Shown here: positions 1-8,498 of the stretch, piece by piece
Layout of the letters: the number at the start of each line of letters is the position of its first letter
How positions within the stretch are numbered: the stretch's first letter is position 1
From: JAWVFM01 sp963771655
GTDB lineage: Bacteria > Actinomycetota > Thermoleophilia > Solirubrobacterales > 70-9
DNA length: 64,000 nt
NCBI GenBank assembly: GCA_963771655.1
Contig: CAVYUG010000018.1
Span: 102,604-166,603 of the forward strand
Direction of reading: 5' to 3'
The notes under the pieces: generated by a model
What the model saw: only the letters and a program-made list of their open reading frames with translations
The model's database searches: none
What the model was told of the DNA's origin: nothing
Program-made: the position numbers and the translations under genes

Positions 1-1
1 C

Positions 2-1678
2 GAGGACGCAATCCAGGCGGTGCGCGGCGAGCGGTTCGACGTCGTCGTGATCGGCGGCGGCATCACCGGCGCGGGCTGCGCGCTCGACGCCGCCTCGCGC
101 GGGTACTCGGTCGCGATCGTCGAGCGCGCCGACTGGGCGATCGGGACGTCGAGCCGCTCGTCGAAGATGGTCCACGGGGGCCTGCGTTACCTGCAGAACT
201 TCGACCTCGGCCTCGTTCGCGAGGCGCTTCTAGAGCGCCAGCTCATGGTCCAGCTCGCGCCGCACCTCGTCTACCCGACGCCGTTCCTCGTCCCGACGAT
301 CGGCGACGACCGCCCGAGCCGCCGCCTCGGCGTGGGCCTCAACCTCTACGACGTCATGGCCACCACGCGCGTCGGCCAGGCCCGGCGCGAGCGGGCCGCG
401 AGGGAGGCGGCCGGCGACTACTGGGCCCCCGAGGGCCACCGCACGATCGACGCCGCGGAGGCCACCGAGCTGGTGCCGGCCCTCGCCCCTCTCGACCCGA
501 AGGAGGCCTACCTCTTCTACGACTGCCAGACCGACGACGTCCGCCTCGTGCTCACCGTTCTCGGGGAGGCGGAGCGGTACGGCGCGGTGCCCCTCAACCG
601 GTGCGAGGTCAGCGGCCTGAGGTTCGAGGACGGCGTCGCGCGCGGAGTGCACTGCGTGGAGCGCGACTCGGGCGAGGACCTCGAGATCGCCGCCGACGCC
701 GTCATCAACGCGACGGGCGTCTGGGCCGACCAAATACGCCCCGAGGAGATCCGCGACGAGGCCGAGATCCCGCGCATCGCTCCCAGCCGCGGGACGCACG
801 TCACGATCGACCAGGCAACCCTTCCGATCGGCCGCGCAGCGTGCATCGTGCCGGCCGGCGAGGACCGCACGATCTTCGCCCTTCCCTGGTACGGGCGGGT
901 GCTCGCGGGGACCACCGACCGCGATTACGAGGGCGACCTCGTGCACGTCGAGCCGTCAAGCGACGACATCGACTACCTCCTCTCCGCGCTCAACGACTTC
1001 TTCCGGACCGACCTGGGGCGCGCTGACATCACGGGCGCGTACGCCGGCGTGCGACCGCTCATCTCCACCGGCGATCCGCGCAAGTCGGTCGACATCTCCC
1101 GCAAGGCCGAGCTCTACGAGACGAGCTCAGGCCTGCTGACGATCACCGGCGGCAAGCTCACGACCTGGCGCCGCATGGCCAAGATGGTCATCGATCGCCT
1201 GGTGGAGCGCGAGGGTCGCGACGCTCCATGCCGTACAGACGAGCTTCAGCTGGGCATGCCCGCGAGCGAGGACGACCTCGAACCGCCCGACGGCCTCGAC
1301 GCGGGCTCTCTGCCCGACGGGTTGCGCGGCCTCCTCGCATTCCGCTACGGGCACGCCGGGCGCGCCGTGCTGAAGCTGGCTGCCGAGCGGCCCAAGCTTG
1401 CGCAGCCGATCTTGCCCGGCCATCCCGATCTCCTCGCCGAGGCCGTCATTGCAGCGCGGCTGGAGCAGGCCCGCTCGGTGGCCGACGTCCTGCTGCGGCG
1501 CACGCGGCTGGGGCTCCTCGACGCGCCGGCGCTGCGGACGGCCGAGGCGGTGATGCCCGTGGCGGCTGCGCTCGGCGAGGAGTTGGCGTGGAGCAGTGAG
1601 AGGGTGGGGGCCGAGGCGGAGAGCTGGATCCGCGAGGTCAGCAGCGAAGGGATCGACCCGGCCGGCGCCCTCGACTGA
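2..1678 (+). CDS. glpD: Glycerol-3-phosphate dehydrogenase, FAD-dependent (5' end probably cut by window edge)
   Basis: Membrane-associated flavoenzyme that oxidises glycerol 3-phosphate to dihydroxyacetone phosphate and passes electrons to quinone. The N-terminus carries the FAD-binding motif VVVIGGGITGAGCALDAA, followed by the GlpD-type SSKMVHGGLRYL; the glycine-rich LLTITGGKLTTWR segment comes at about residue 375, and a helical C-terminal domain follows. The first start codon in view is GTG at 20 (552 residues, close to family length), but the frame is open to the left edge and reads sensibly (EDAIQA) before it, so the true start probably lies outside. The next gene begins 70 bp downstream on the same strand and looks functionally unrelated. 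Confidence 0.93.
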   Translation, partial: EDAIQAVRGERFDVVVIGGGITGAGCALDAASRGYSVAIVERADWAIGTSSRSSKMVHGGLRYLQNFDLGLVREALLERQLMVQLAPHLVYPTPFLVPTIGDDRPSRRLGVGLNLYDVMATTRVGQARRERAAREAAGDYWAPEGHRTIDAAEATELVPALAPLDPKEAYLFYDCQTDDVRLVLTVLGEAERYGAVPLNRCEVSGLRFEDGVARGVHCVERDSGEDLEIAADAVINATGVWADQIRPEEIRDEAEIPRIAPSRGTHVTIDQATLPIGRAACIVPAGEDRTIFALPWYGRVLAGTTDRDYEGDLVHVEPSSDDIDYLLSALNDFFRTDLGRADITGAYAGVRPLISTGDPRKSVDISRKAELYETSSGLLTITGGKLTTWRRMAKMVIDRLVEREGRDAPCRTDELQLGMPASEDDLEPPDGLDAGSLPDGLRGLLAFRYGHAGRAVLKLAAERPKLAQPILPGHPDLLAEAVIAARLEQARSVADVLLRRTRLGLLDAPALRTAEAVMPVAAALGEELAWSSERVGAEAESWIREVSSEGIDPAGALD

Positions 1679-1747
1679 AGGCTTCGACACCTATACGGTG
1701 CTCAACCCTTCACTCGATCGCGCGCGCTCGAATATCCTGCCGCGCCC

Positions 1748-3037
1748 ATGCCTTCCCTCGCCGACCTCCACCTCGCTGAGTTGCACCAGCGCGCATCCGA
1801 GCTGGGCATTCCCAAGTTCCGGTCCATGCGGCGCGACGAGCTCATCGCGGCGATCGAGGACCGCGGCGGCGAGAAAACGTCGCGGCCGCGCCGCCGGCGT
1901 CGGGGTCGCGAGCGACTGAAGCCCGAGGCGGGCGAGCAGCGCCCGCGCCGCGAAGGTCGTCCGCGCGAGCGCGAGCGCGAGCCGGAGGCCGACGCGGAGA
2001 CCGAGGACGTGGTCGGCGTCCTCGAGCTAACGGGCGCCGGGCACGGGTTCCTGCGCCTCGAGGGGCTGGAGGCCGAGGGCGACGACGTGTACATCTCCGC
2101 CTCGCAGATCCGCCGCTGCGAGCTTCGAGCCGGCGATGAGGTCTCGGGGCCGGCGCGGGCGCCGCGCCGCGGCGAGCGCCATCGGGCGCTCGTTCACGTC
2201 GACAAGGTCAACGGCGCCGAGCCCCCGTCGGAGCCGCGGCCCGAGCTCGGCGGCATGACCGCCGTGCCTCCGACGCGCCGACTCGCGATCGAGGTCGATC
2301 GCGACGACGTGCTCGTGCGGGCGGCCGACCTACTGGCCCCGCTTGCGTTCGGACAGCGGGTCCTCGTTTCCGCCGCCCCACGCTCGGGCCGCACCACGCT
2401 CCTGCGGGGAATCGCGCGCGCCGTGCTCGCCGGCGGCGGAGCCGAGGTCGTCGTTCTCCTCGTCGACGAGCGGCCCGAGGAGGCCGGCGCCTGGCGCGAG
2501 GCCGTGCCGGACGCGGAGCTCGCGATCGCGACCGCCGAGATGGCTCCCGCCGAGCAGGTCCGGGTCGCGACGTTGGCGAGCGAGCGCGCGAGGCGCCGCG
2601 CGGAGGCCGGAGCCGATGCCGTGCTGATCTGCGACTCGCTCTCCCGCCTCGCGGTCGCCGCCGATGGCACGGCGGAGGTCAAGCGCCTCTTCGGCTCCGG
2701 CCGTGAGCTCGATGGCGACGGCTCGCTGACCGTGATCGCGACGGCGCTCTCAGGGCTTGCGGACGACGGCGCGGCCGAGCGCGCCGTCGCCACCACCGAG
2801 AACGCGCTCATCACACTCGACGCCGATCTCGCGAGTAGCGGGATCGTTCCGGCGCTCCGAGTCGCCGCCTGCCGCGTCTCGGGCGAGGAGGAGCTGCGCG
2901 ACGCCGCCGAGCTCGAGGCGGCGCGGCGTCTTCGCTCGCTGCTGGCGGACCTCGAGCCGCGCGAGGCCGCGAGCTTCCTTCGCGAGCGGATCGAGGGCTC
3001 GGCCGACAACGCGGAGCTCCTGGCCGGCCTCGGCTAA
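1748..3037 (+). CDS. rho: Rho-like transcription termination factor with a degenerate ATPase core
   Basis: The 429-residue protein has the Rho layout: an N-terminal Rho_N helical domain (1-45), a charged Arg/Glu-rich linker (45-90), a cold-shock RNA-binding domain (about 92-160, with GFLRL and DDVYISASQIRR), and an ATPase domain. The Walker B part is well kept (LLVDERPEE, residues 237-245), as is CDSLSRL (295-301). In the P-loop, however, the usual PPKAGKT reads APRSGRT, so arginine 215 replaces the invariant lysine. The segment normally forming the RNA-contacting Q-loop is about 20 residues shorter, and the KGTGN R-loop motif is absent. It may be a second, non-canonical Rho or an adapted sole Rho; only a genome-wide search could tell. 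HIT and enoyl-CoA hydratase-like genes follow closely. Confidence 0.85.
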   Translation: MPSLADLHLAELHQRASELGIPKFRSMRRDELIAAIEDRGGEKTSRPRRRRRGRERLKPEAGEQRPRREGRPREREREPEADAETEDVVGVLELTGAGHGFLRLEGLEAEGDDVYISASQIRRCELRAGDEVSGPARAPRRGERHRALVHVDKVNGAEPPSEPRPELGGMTAVPPTRRLAIEVDRDDVLVRAADLLAPLAFGQRVLVSAAPRSGRTTLLRGIARAVLAGGGAEVVVLLVDERPEEAGAWREAVPDAELAIATAEMAPAEQVRVATLASERARRRAEAGADAVLICDSLSRLAVAADGTAEVKRLFGSGRELDGDGSLTVIATALSGLADDGAAERAVATTENALITLDADLASSGIVPALRVAACRVSGEEELRDAAELEAARRLRSLLADLEPREAASFLRERIEGSADNAELLAGLG

Positions 3038-3049
3038 TAGGCTCCGCGC

Positions 3050-3460
3050 GTGGCGAGCGATTGCCTCTTCTGCGGCATCGTCGCCGGTGACGTGCCCGCG
3101 CAGGTGATCGACTCCGACGAGCACACGGTCGCCTTCATGGACATCAACCCGGCGACACGCGGCCACGCGCTCGTTGTGCCGAAAACGCACTCGGCCGACC
3201 TGCTCGAGATCGACGACGACGATCTCGAGCGCACGATGCTCGCCGCTCGGCGTCTCGCGCGTCGGATCGACGAGGTGCTGGAGCCCGACGGCTTCAACAT
3301 CCTGAACTCGTGCCGCCCGGCCGGCTGGCAGACGGTTTTCCACTACCACGTCCACGTAATCCCTCGATACGACGATGACCCGCTGAAGCTCCCCTGGATC
3401 CCGCGCGGCGCCGACGCGGAAGAGATCGAGCGGACCGCCGAGGAGATCCGCGGTGGCTGA
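3050..3460 (+). CDS. HIT family nucleotide-binding hydrolase
   Basis: Small (136 residues) histidine-triad protein, a family that hydrolyses or transfers nucleotidyl groups from substrates such as adenosine phosphoramidates. The catalytic triad HYHVHVIPR is clear at about residues 98-106, the conserved FMDINPATRGHALVVPK strand is present, and the N-terminal CLFC pair could bind zinc as in HinT relatives. The start is GTG at 3050, 13 nt after the rho-like stop. Its end overlaps the next start by 8 nt, so the two are probably translationally coupled. The exact substrate cannot be read from the sequence. Confidence 0.92.
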   Translation: MASDCLFCGIVAGDVPAQVIDSDEHTVAFMDINPATRGHALVVPKTHSADLLEIDDDDLERTMLAARRLARRIDEVLEPDGFNILNSCRPAGWQTVFHYHVHVIPRYDDDPLKLPWIPRGADAEEIERTAEEIRGG

Positions 3461-4247
3461 GGGCGGACCGGCGGTCCGGATCGAGCGCGACGGAGCCGTC
3501 GCGTCGATCGTCCTGCACTCACCGCCGCTGAACCTCTTCGGCGAAGACGTGTTCACGGGGCTCGTGAGCTGCCTTGACGAGCTCGAGGCAGCCGACGACG
3601 TGCGTTGCGCCGTGTGGCGCGCCGAGGGCGACATCTTCACCGGCGGGGTCGACGTGAACGTCTTCCAGCGCCTCGTCGACGCGGGTGAGGACGGCGCGCG
3701 GACGTTCGGCGAGCTCCTGGGGCCGGTGCGCCGGCTGGAGGCGCTCCCGTTCCCCACGCTGGCGATCGTCCACGGGCTATGCCTGACCGCCGGGCTCGAG
3801 GTCGCGCTCGGCTGCGACATGATCTGGGCGAGCGAATCGGCGCGGTTCGGCCTCGTCGAGGCGGTCGTCGGGCTGACGCCCGGCGCCGGTGGCACGCAGC
3901 GGATGGCCGAGCGGGCAGGCCCGGCACGGGCGCGCGAGTTCGTGATGACAGGCGGTCTGTACGACGCGGCGACGCTCGCGAGCTGGAACGTCGTCAACCG
4001 GGTCGTCGCGGACGACGAGATCCAGGAGAAGGGCATGCGCTTCGCCCAGAAGCTCGCGGCGGGCCCGACGACGGCCCACGCGGCGACCAAGCAAATCGTC
4101 CGCGCCTACCTCGAGGGTGGCGTAGACCGCGCCGACGAGGTGACGCCGGAGGTCTCGGGTGGCCTCTTCGAGACCGAGGACATGCAGAACGCCGTGCGCT
4201 CGTTCCTAAAGGATGGGCCCGGAAATGCGACGTTCGAGGGCCGCTGA
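3453..4247 (+). CDS. Enoyl-CoA hydratase/isomerase family protein
   Basis: Crotonase-fold protein of 264 residues, expected to act on an acyl-CoA thioester. The two glutamates that act in classical enoyl-CoA hydratase are kept at the right 20-residue spacing: E116 in AGLEVALGCD and E136 in FGLVEAVVGL, followed by the TPGAGGTQRM loop that helps form the oxyanion hole. The start is GTG, overlapping the HIT gene by 8 nt. Fatty-acid degradation genes elsewhere in the window (near 30-35 kb) are not adjacent, so the pathway is open. Isomerase or other crotonase activities remain possible. Confidence 0.88.
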   Translation: MAEGGPAVRIERDGAVASIVLHSPPLNLFGEDVFTGLVSCLDELEAADDVRCAVWRAEGDIFTGGVDVNVFQRLVDAGEDGARTFGELLGPVRRLEALPFPTLAIVHGLCLTAGLEVALGCDMIWASESARFGLVEAVVGLTPGAGGTQRMAERAGPARAREFVMTGGLYDAATLASWNVVNRVVADDEIQEKGMRFAQKLAAGPTTAHAATKQIVRAYLEGGVDRADEVTPEVSGGLFETEDMQNAVRSFLKDGPGNATFEGR

Positions 4248-4265
4248 GCTACCCTCTCGCCCCGC

Positions 4266-4484
4266 ATGGGCAAGGAAGAGAAGATCGAGATGGAGGGCGA
4301 GGTGACGGAGGCCCTCCCGAACACGATGTTCAAGGTCAAGCTCGATAACGACCACGAGGTCCTCGGGCACATCTCGGGGAAGATGCGCCGCCACTACATC
4401 CGCATCCTCCCGGGCGACCGCGTGAAGATCGAGCTATCGCCCTACGACCTCGATCGCGGGCGCATCACCTACCGCTACAAGTAG
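4266..4484 (+). CDS. infA: Translation initiation factor IF-1
   Basis: 72-residue S1/OB-fold protein that binds the 30S A site during initiation. It matches IF-1 from end to end: KEEKIEMEGEVTEALPN at the N-terminus, then VLGHISGKMRRHYIRILPGD and a C-terminal LSPYDLDRGRITYR. It starts at ATG 4266, 18 nt after the preceding stop. It is isolated from the ribosomal-protein genes with which infA is linked in many bacteria. Confidence 0.97.
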   Translation: MGKEEKIEMEGEVTEALPNTMFKVKLDNDHEVLGHISGKMRRHYIRILPGDRVKIELSPYDLDRGRITYRYK

Positions 4485-4554
4485 GCACATTCAAGGCACA
4501 GGATCGGCGTAATTCGCGCGCCACGCGGGTGCGGCGGCAGGCCACCGTCGCCCG

Positions 4555-5526
4555 ATGCCCCGTGAGCGCCGACTTCCGACGGCAGGGTCGACGCAATTCG
4601 GCGCTCGCGGGCGGAGGGGGGCGATCGACCGCGCGATCGCCGTGCTCGCCGCTTGCCAGCACGGCGTCGTGACGCTCGCGCAGCTAGTCGCGCTCGGGCT
4701 GAGCGCGAGCGCCGTTCGGGACCGCGTGGCGGCGGGTCGCCTGTTTCCGATTCACCGCGGCGTCTATGCGGTTGGACGCGCGGACGTTCCGCTGCGCGGC
4801 CGCTGGCTCGGCGCCGTGCTGGCGTGCGGCGCAGGAAGCCTGCTCTCAAACGGATCTTCGGCGGCTCTCCACGCCCTACTGCGCCCGAGCTCCGGCGTCG
4901 TTCACGTTCTCGTTCCAGGCGGATCCGGCCGCGCGCGACCGGGCCTTCGCATACATCGCTCCGGTCTCGTCGAGGAGTCCGACCGGACAGCAGTCGACGG
5001 CATTCCCTGTACCTCGGTCGCGCGGACCCTTCTCGACATGGCGGCGACCCTGCCGTTTCTGCTCGCCCCCGCGTGCAACCAGGCGGAGATGGAGGGCAAG
5101 CTCGACGTCGACGACGTCCGTTGTCTGCTCGAGCGCATGCGGGGCCACCGCGGCTCGCGCCGGCTGCGCCTCGCGCTCGATGTTCGCCAGCCCGGCGGAG
5201 ATCGCACGAAATCATCGCTCGAGCGGCGGCTTCGCGCGCTCTGCCGGCGAGCGGGGCTGCCCGAGCCCGCGGTCAATGAGTGGATGGCGATCGCGGGCGA
5301 GGAGATGCAATGCGACTTCGTCTGGCACCGCGAGCGCGTCGTCGTCGAGGTCGACGACTGGAGCACGCATGGGACGAGAATCGCCTTCGAGGACGACCGC
5401 CGGCGCGACCGCGTGCTCCAGCTCCACGGATGGCGCATCGTCCGCTTCACGCGGCTCGATCTCGAGGAGCGCCCCACGCATGTCATCGCAACCCTCGCCG
5501 CCATGCTGGTCGCGCAAGCCGCGTGA
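4555..5526 (+). CDS. DUF559 / AbiEi-antitoxin-like protein
   Basis: 323-residue protein with two recognisable parts. Residues 20-80 resemble the winged-helix N-terminal domain of type IV AbiEi antitoxins (QHGVVTLAQLVALGLSASAV, then a VYAVG strand). The C-terminal 120 residues are DUF559, an endonuclease-like (Vsr/PD-D/ExK-type) fold, with CDFVWHRERVVVEVDD, then DRRRDRVLQLHGWRIVRFT. Such proteins are common in Thermoleophilia; their function is unknown, with DNA cleavage or phage defence as guesses. Near-identical 26-bp direct repeats lie in its first codons and just after its stop. No AbiEii-type toxin gene is next to it. Confidence 0.75.
   Translation: MPRERRLPTAGSTQFGARGRRGAIDRAIAVLAACQHGVVTLAQLVALGLSASAVRDRVAAGRLFPIHRGVYAVGRADVPLRGRWLGAVLACGAGSLLSNGSSAALHALLRPSSGVVHVLVPGGSGRARPGLRIHRSGLVEESDRTAVDGIPCTSVARTLLDMAATLPFLLAPACNQAEMEGKLDVDDVRCLLERMRGHRGSRRLRLALDVRQPGGDRTKSSLERRLRALCRRAGLPEPAVNEWMAIAGEEMQCDFVWHRERVVVEVDDWSTHGTRIAFEDDRRRDRVLQLHGWRIVRFTRLDLEERPTHVIATLAAMLVAQAA
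4586..4611. repeat. 26-bp direct repeat, left copy (flanks the DUF559 gene)
   Basis: The sequence begins GGTCGACGCAATTCGGCG and matches 24 of 26 positions of the copy at 5569-5594, in the same orientation. This copy lies inside the first codons of the DUF559 gene (encoding about GSTQFGARG). Both copies are followed by a G-rich run. Confidence 0.7.
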
Positions 5527-5568
5527 GCGCAGCCACACCGCGCGGCGACCGCCGAGAAGCGTCGCAGC

Positions 5569-5594
5569 GGTCGACGCAAGTCGGCGTTCGCGGG
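5569..5594. repeat. 26-bp direct repeat, right copy
   Basis: The sequence begins GGTCGACGCAAGTCGGCG; it differs from the copy at 4586-4611 at two positions only. It sits 43 nt after the stop codon of the DUF559 gene and just before the end of the minus-strand glycosidase gene. The spacing means one complete gene lies between the copies. Confidence 0.7.
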
Positions 5595-5604
5595 GCGAGA
5601 GGGG

Positions 5605-6903
5605 TTACAGGTAGCTGCGGGCCGCCGCCTCGAGGTCCGGCTCGGCCATCTCCATGGCCAGCGACGACCACGCGAAATCGACGGCGCCGAGGCCATCGCC
5701 GCTATAGGGGTTGAAGTACTCGCGAAGGCCCTGGGCGACGATCGTCCCCTCGATCGTCCGCGCCATGTGAGCCGCCGAGTCGGCATAGCCCAGGCGCACT
5801 AGGCCGAGCCACAGAAGCCAGGCGGCGTTGATCCAGGTCGGCCCGCGCCAGTAGCGACGCTTGATCCAGCCCACGTTGCCCGGCCTGAAGCTCGGCTCGG
5901 TCGCCGAGACCGAAGCCGGAGGCACGTCGAGCCAGAACCGGTCGGGGTTCAGCAGGTGCTCCTCCACCAGCCGGCGGCCGATCGCTTCGGGAAGGTCGGG
6001 CAGGGCAAGCGGCGCGAGCGCCGCCCAGGTCTCCACCGGGGGACGAAGCCCCGATGGCGCGGCCTCGTCGAGGAATAGGCCCCGCCGCTCGTCCCAGAGG
6101 CGATCGACGAGCGCGGGTGTGATCGACGGCTCGCCCATCGCCATTCGCGAGAGGCCCCAGAGGACGTTGGTGGCGACCTCGCAGAGCACCGGTCCCCCCG
6201 CGTCGCGTGAGCGGCGCGCGTCCCAGCGGAGCCGGCGGTTTCGCGCCACCAGCGCCCCGAAGCCCACTCGGCCGTGGGAGCGCCATCCCCAGACGGGATC
6301 GAATTTCGGCGAGGAGTCGAGCCCGGACTCGTCCGGCTGGATAAGCCAAAGCAGGCCATCGCCGTCGAGGTCGCGGTTCGCACGCAGCCACTCGTGGTGC
6401 CGCACGATGGCCGGCTCGGCGGCGGGGTCTCCGACGGCGATCCGCCACGCCCAGGCCAGGAGCGGCGGCTGGATCGTGCTCGTGCGCTCCGAGCCCCGCG
6501 AGTCGACGTTGTAGAAGAGGAGGCGGATGAGCTCCACGGGCCGGTCCCAGAAGGTGATGTGGCCGATGAAACCGTCGTCGCGCGCGGAGCGCAGCAGCGT
6601 CTCGAGCTCTTGGCGCGGCCGGCTCGGGTCGAGGCGGCGCCAGGAGATCGCGGCGAAGCAGGAGTCCCAGTACCACTGCCAGGGGTAGCGCGAGGGGCTC
6701 GGCCGCGTGTAGGAGTAGGGGATCCCGTCGCGCTCACCCTCGGCGAGGCTCTCGGTGAGCACGCGCCGGCAGAGCTCGGTGAGGCCCTCCGGCGCTGCCG
6801 GCGGGCGCTCACCGACACCCGGGATCGGCCGTCGCCGGCGCCTCCGCCCGACGCCCAGAAAATCGCCGAGGAAGTCGCCCGAACGTCCCCCGCTACCGCT
6901 CAT
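5605..6903 (-). CDS. MGH1/GH63-like (alpha/alpha)6 glycoside hydrolase
   Basis: 432-residue protein resembling the catalytic domain shared by trehalase/GH63/mannosylglycerate-hydrolase-like enzymes. Typical stretches are YPWQWYWDSCFAAI, FWDRPVELIRLL, YWRGPTWINAAWLLW and REYFNPYSGDGLGAVDFAWSS near the C-terminus. No signal peptide is seen, so an intracellular oligosaccharide substrate (glucosylglycerate, mannosylglycerate or trehalose-like) is likely. The ATG at 6903 and the first eight codons lie inside a copy of the 46-bp repeat; the Arg-rich segment around residues 19-26 is poorly conserved, so the true start may be downstream. It follows the ABC exporter genes on the same strand. Confidence 0.8.
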   Translation of the reverse strand: MSGSGGRSGDFLGDFLGVGRRRRRRPIPGVGERPPAAPEGLTELCRRVLTESLAEGERDGIPYSYTRPSPSRYPWQWYWDSCFAAISWRRLDPSRPRQELETLLRSARDDGFIGHITFWDRPVELIRLLFYNVDSRGSERTSTIQPPLLAWAWRIAVGDPAAEPAIVRHHEWLRANRDLDGDGLLWLIQPDESGLDSSPKFDPVWGWRSHGRVGFGALVARNRRLRWDARRSRDAGGPVLCEVATNVLWGLSRMAMGEPSITPALVDRLWDERRGLFLDEAAPSGLRPPVETWAALAPLALPDLPEAIGRRLVEEHLLNPDRFWLDVPPASVSATEPSFRPGNVGWIKRRYWRGPTWINAAWLLWLGLVRLGYADSAAHMARTIEGTIVAQGLREYFNPYSGDGLGAVDFAWSSLAMEMAEPDLEAAARSYL

Positions 6904-6925
6904 AGCCCCCGCCCAGGGACGTTCG
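6880..6925 (-). repeat. 46-bp palindromic interspersed element, copy A
   Basis: It starts with CGAACGTCCC and ends with GGGACGTTCG, a perfect 10-bp inverted pair, with a CATAGCCCC centre (GGGGCTATG on the other strand). It lies between the ABC permease stop and the glycosidase gene, and covers the annotated glycosidase start codon. Confidence 0.8.
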
Positions 6926-6933
6926 GCGCATCG

Positions 6934-7716
6934 TTACTCCTCGTTCATGCGGTACATCTGCCGCAGGGCGAGCGCGCCGAGCAACGCGATGAGGCCGGCG
7001 ATCGCAACGAGCCCCGGCCAGGTGTGGGCCCAGCTCAGGTCCCCCTGTACGAATCCCTGGCGCGCCGCCTCGACAACCTTCGTCACCGGGTTGATCTCCG
7101 CGACGGTGTGAAGCCAGCCCGTGAGCAGCGCGATCGGCGCGTAGGCGGTGGTGGTGAGGATGAGAATGAACATCCCCGCCTGCATGAGGGGCGCTGCGGA
7201 CTGGCTGCGGAACTTGAGCGCCAGCATCGTGCCCCAGCACGCTGCGACCACCCCCATTCCCATCACCAGCACCAGCGCCAGGGCGAGCCCGGCGAGTCCC
7301 GGCCAGTGCACGCCGAGCGCGAAACCGACGATCAAGAGCGCCGTGGCGGGCAGCAGGGAGCGGATCGCCGCCGAGGAGACCATCCCGGCGAGGAGCGACC
7401 AGCGCGGGACGGGCGCGGCGAGCAGCCGGTCGAACCACCCCTGCTCGATGTCACGCGCGAGGTTGACGCCCGTCGCGGCACCGGTGAAGCCGGCCCCCTG
7501 CAGGAGGCTGATCGGGATCAGGAAGCTCTGGTATGTGTCGGTTGTGAAGCCGGGCAGCAGCGTGAGGTGGCCGAAGACCGCCGTCAGCCCGAGGAAGAAG
7601 ATCGTCGGGGCGAGGATGCCGGGGATCGCCGCGCCCGGCACGCGCAGGAGCTCGTTGCGCGCGCGGCGCACCAGCGCGCCGATCGTGGCGAGGCTGACCG
7701 TTCCCTCCGCTCCCAT
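6934..7716 (-). CDS. ABC-2 type transporter permease (second permease)
   Basis: About 260-residue integral membrane protein with six hydrophobic segments and the ABC-2 hallmark AAPVPRWSLLAGMVSS after DIEQGWFDRLL, very similar in layout to its neighbour. The longer reading frame would overlap that gene by 49 nt, so the internal ATG at 7716, 3 nt after the neighbour's stop, is the better start. Together with the adjacent permease and ATPase it should form a DrrA/DrrB-type exporter for a drug, lipid or other hydrophobic compound. The conserved NPVTKVVEAARQGF segment near the C-terminus is characteristic. Confidence 0.88.
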   Translation of the reverse strand: MGAEGTVSLATIGALVRRARNELLRVPGAAIPGILAPTIFFLGLTAVFGHLTLLPGFTTDTYQSFLIPISLLQGAGFTGAATGVNLARDIEQGWFDRLLAAPVPRWSLLAGMVSSAAIRSLLPATALLIVGFALGVHWPGLAGLALALVLVMGMGVVAACWGTMLALKFRSQSAAPLMQAGMFILILTTTAYAPIALLTGWLHTVAEINPVTKVVEAARQGFVQGDLSWAHTWPGLVAIAGLIALLGALALRQMYRMNEE

Positions 7717-7718
7717 CC

Positions 7719-8498
7719 TCAGCCTCCGGTTCGCAGCCTGTAGCGGAGCGCGCGATTGCTGAGCCATGTGCTGAAGGCCGCGACGCCGGCCACGGCGAGG
7801 AGCGCCTTACCCAGCGCGGAGATCGTGAGCGAGGAGATGACGGGGTCGCGTACGCCCTCGACGATGAGGCTCACCGGGTTCACCTGGGCCACCGCCTTGG
7901 CGGGCTCGAGGATCAGGTCCGCCGGGAAGAAGGCCGAGGAGAGGAAGAGGATCACGAAGACGAGCGGGAAGAGCCCCTGCACGACCGAGGCCTTCCCGGT
8001 CCTCAGGGCGATCGCGGCGCCGATGCCCCCGAAGGCCACCGCCGACGCGGTCACCAGGGCGATGACGAGAACCACCCCTGGAACGCCCTGCTCGATGTGG
8101 GCTCCGAAGATGAGGCCGATCGCGATGAACCAGACGGCGGCGAAGGCGCCGAGCGCCGCGGTGCCCGCCAGCCGTCCGAGCACGATCGCGAACCGCGGCA
8201 CGGGCGCCGCCAGCAACCTGTCGGTGAACCCCATCTCGATGTCCACCGCCAGCGCGATCCCGCCGCTGTTCGCGGCCAGCAGCACCGACTGCATCATCGC
8301 CCCGGCGAGCATGAAGTCGAGGAAGCCGTGGACCTGCGGGAACGCCGGCAGGTCCACCGCGCGCCCTGCGCCGCCGACCTGCACGGCCAGCAGCAGGGTG
8401 GGGAAGACGATGATCGGCGAGAGCAGCTGAGGGCGCCTGAAGGTCTGTTTCACGGAGCGGGCGCCGAGCGAGGCGATCACCCGCAGGTTGGAGCGCAT
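7719..8498 (-). CDS. ABC-2 type transporter permease (first permease)
   Basis: 259-residue membrane protein with about six transmembrane helices. It has the ABC-2 features DIEMGFTDRLLAAPVPRFAI and VNPVSLIVEGVRD, which recur in the next gene, so the two permeases look like an ancient duplication and probably form a heterodimer. Its ATG overlaps the stop of the ATPase gene (ATGA), which implies coupled translation. The order ATPase-permease-permease matches daunorubicin-resistance-type exporters; the substrate is unknown. Confidence 0.9.
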   Translation of the reverse strand: MRSNLRVIASLGARSVKQTFRRPQLLSPIIVFPTLLLAVQVGGAGRAVDLPAFPQVHGFLDFMLAGAMMQSVLLAANSGGIALAVDIEMGFTDRLLAAPVPRFAIVLGRLAGTAALGAFAAVWFIAIGLIFGAHIEQGVPGVVLVIALVTASAVAFGGIGAAIALRTGKASVVQGLFPLVFVILFLSSAFFPADLILEPAKAVAQVNPVSLIVEGVRDPVISSLTISALGKALLAVAGVAAFSTWLSNRALRYRLRTGG

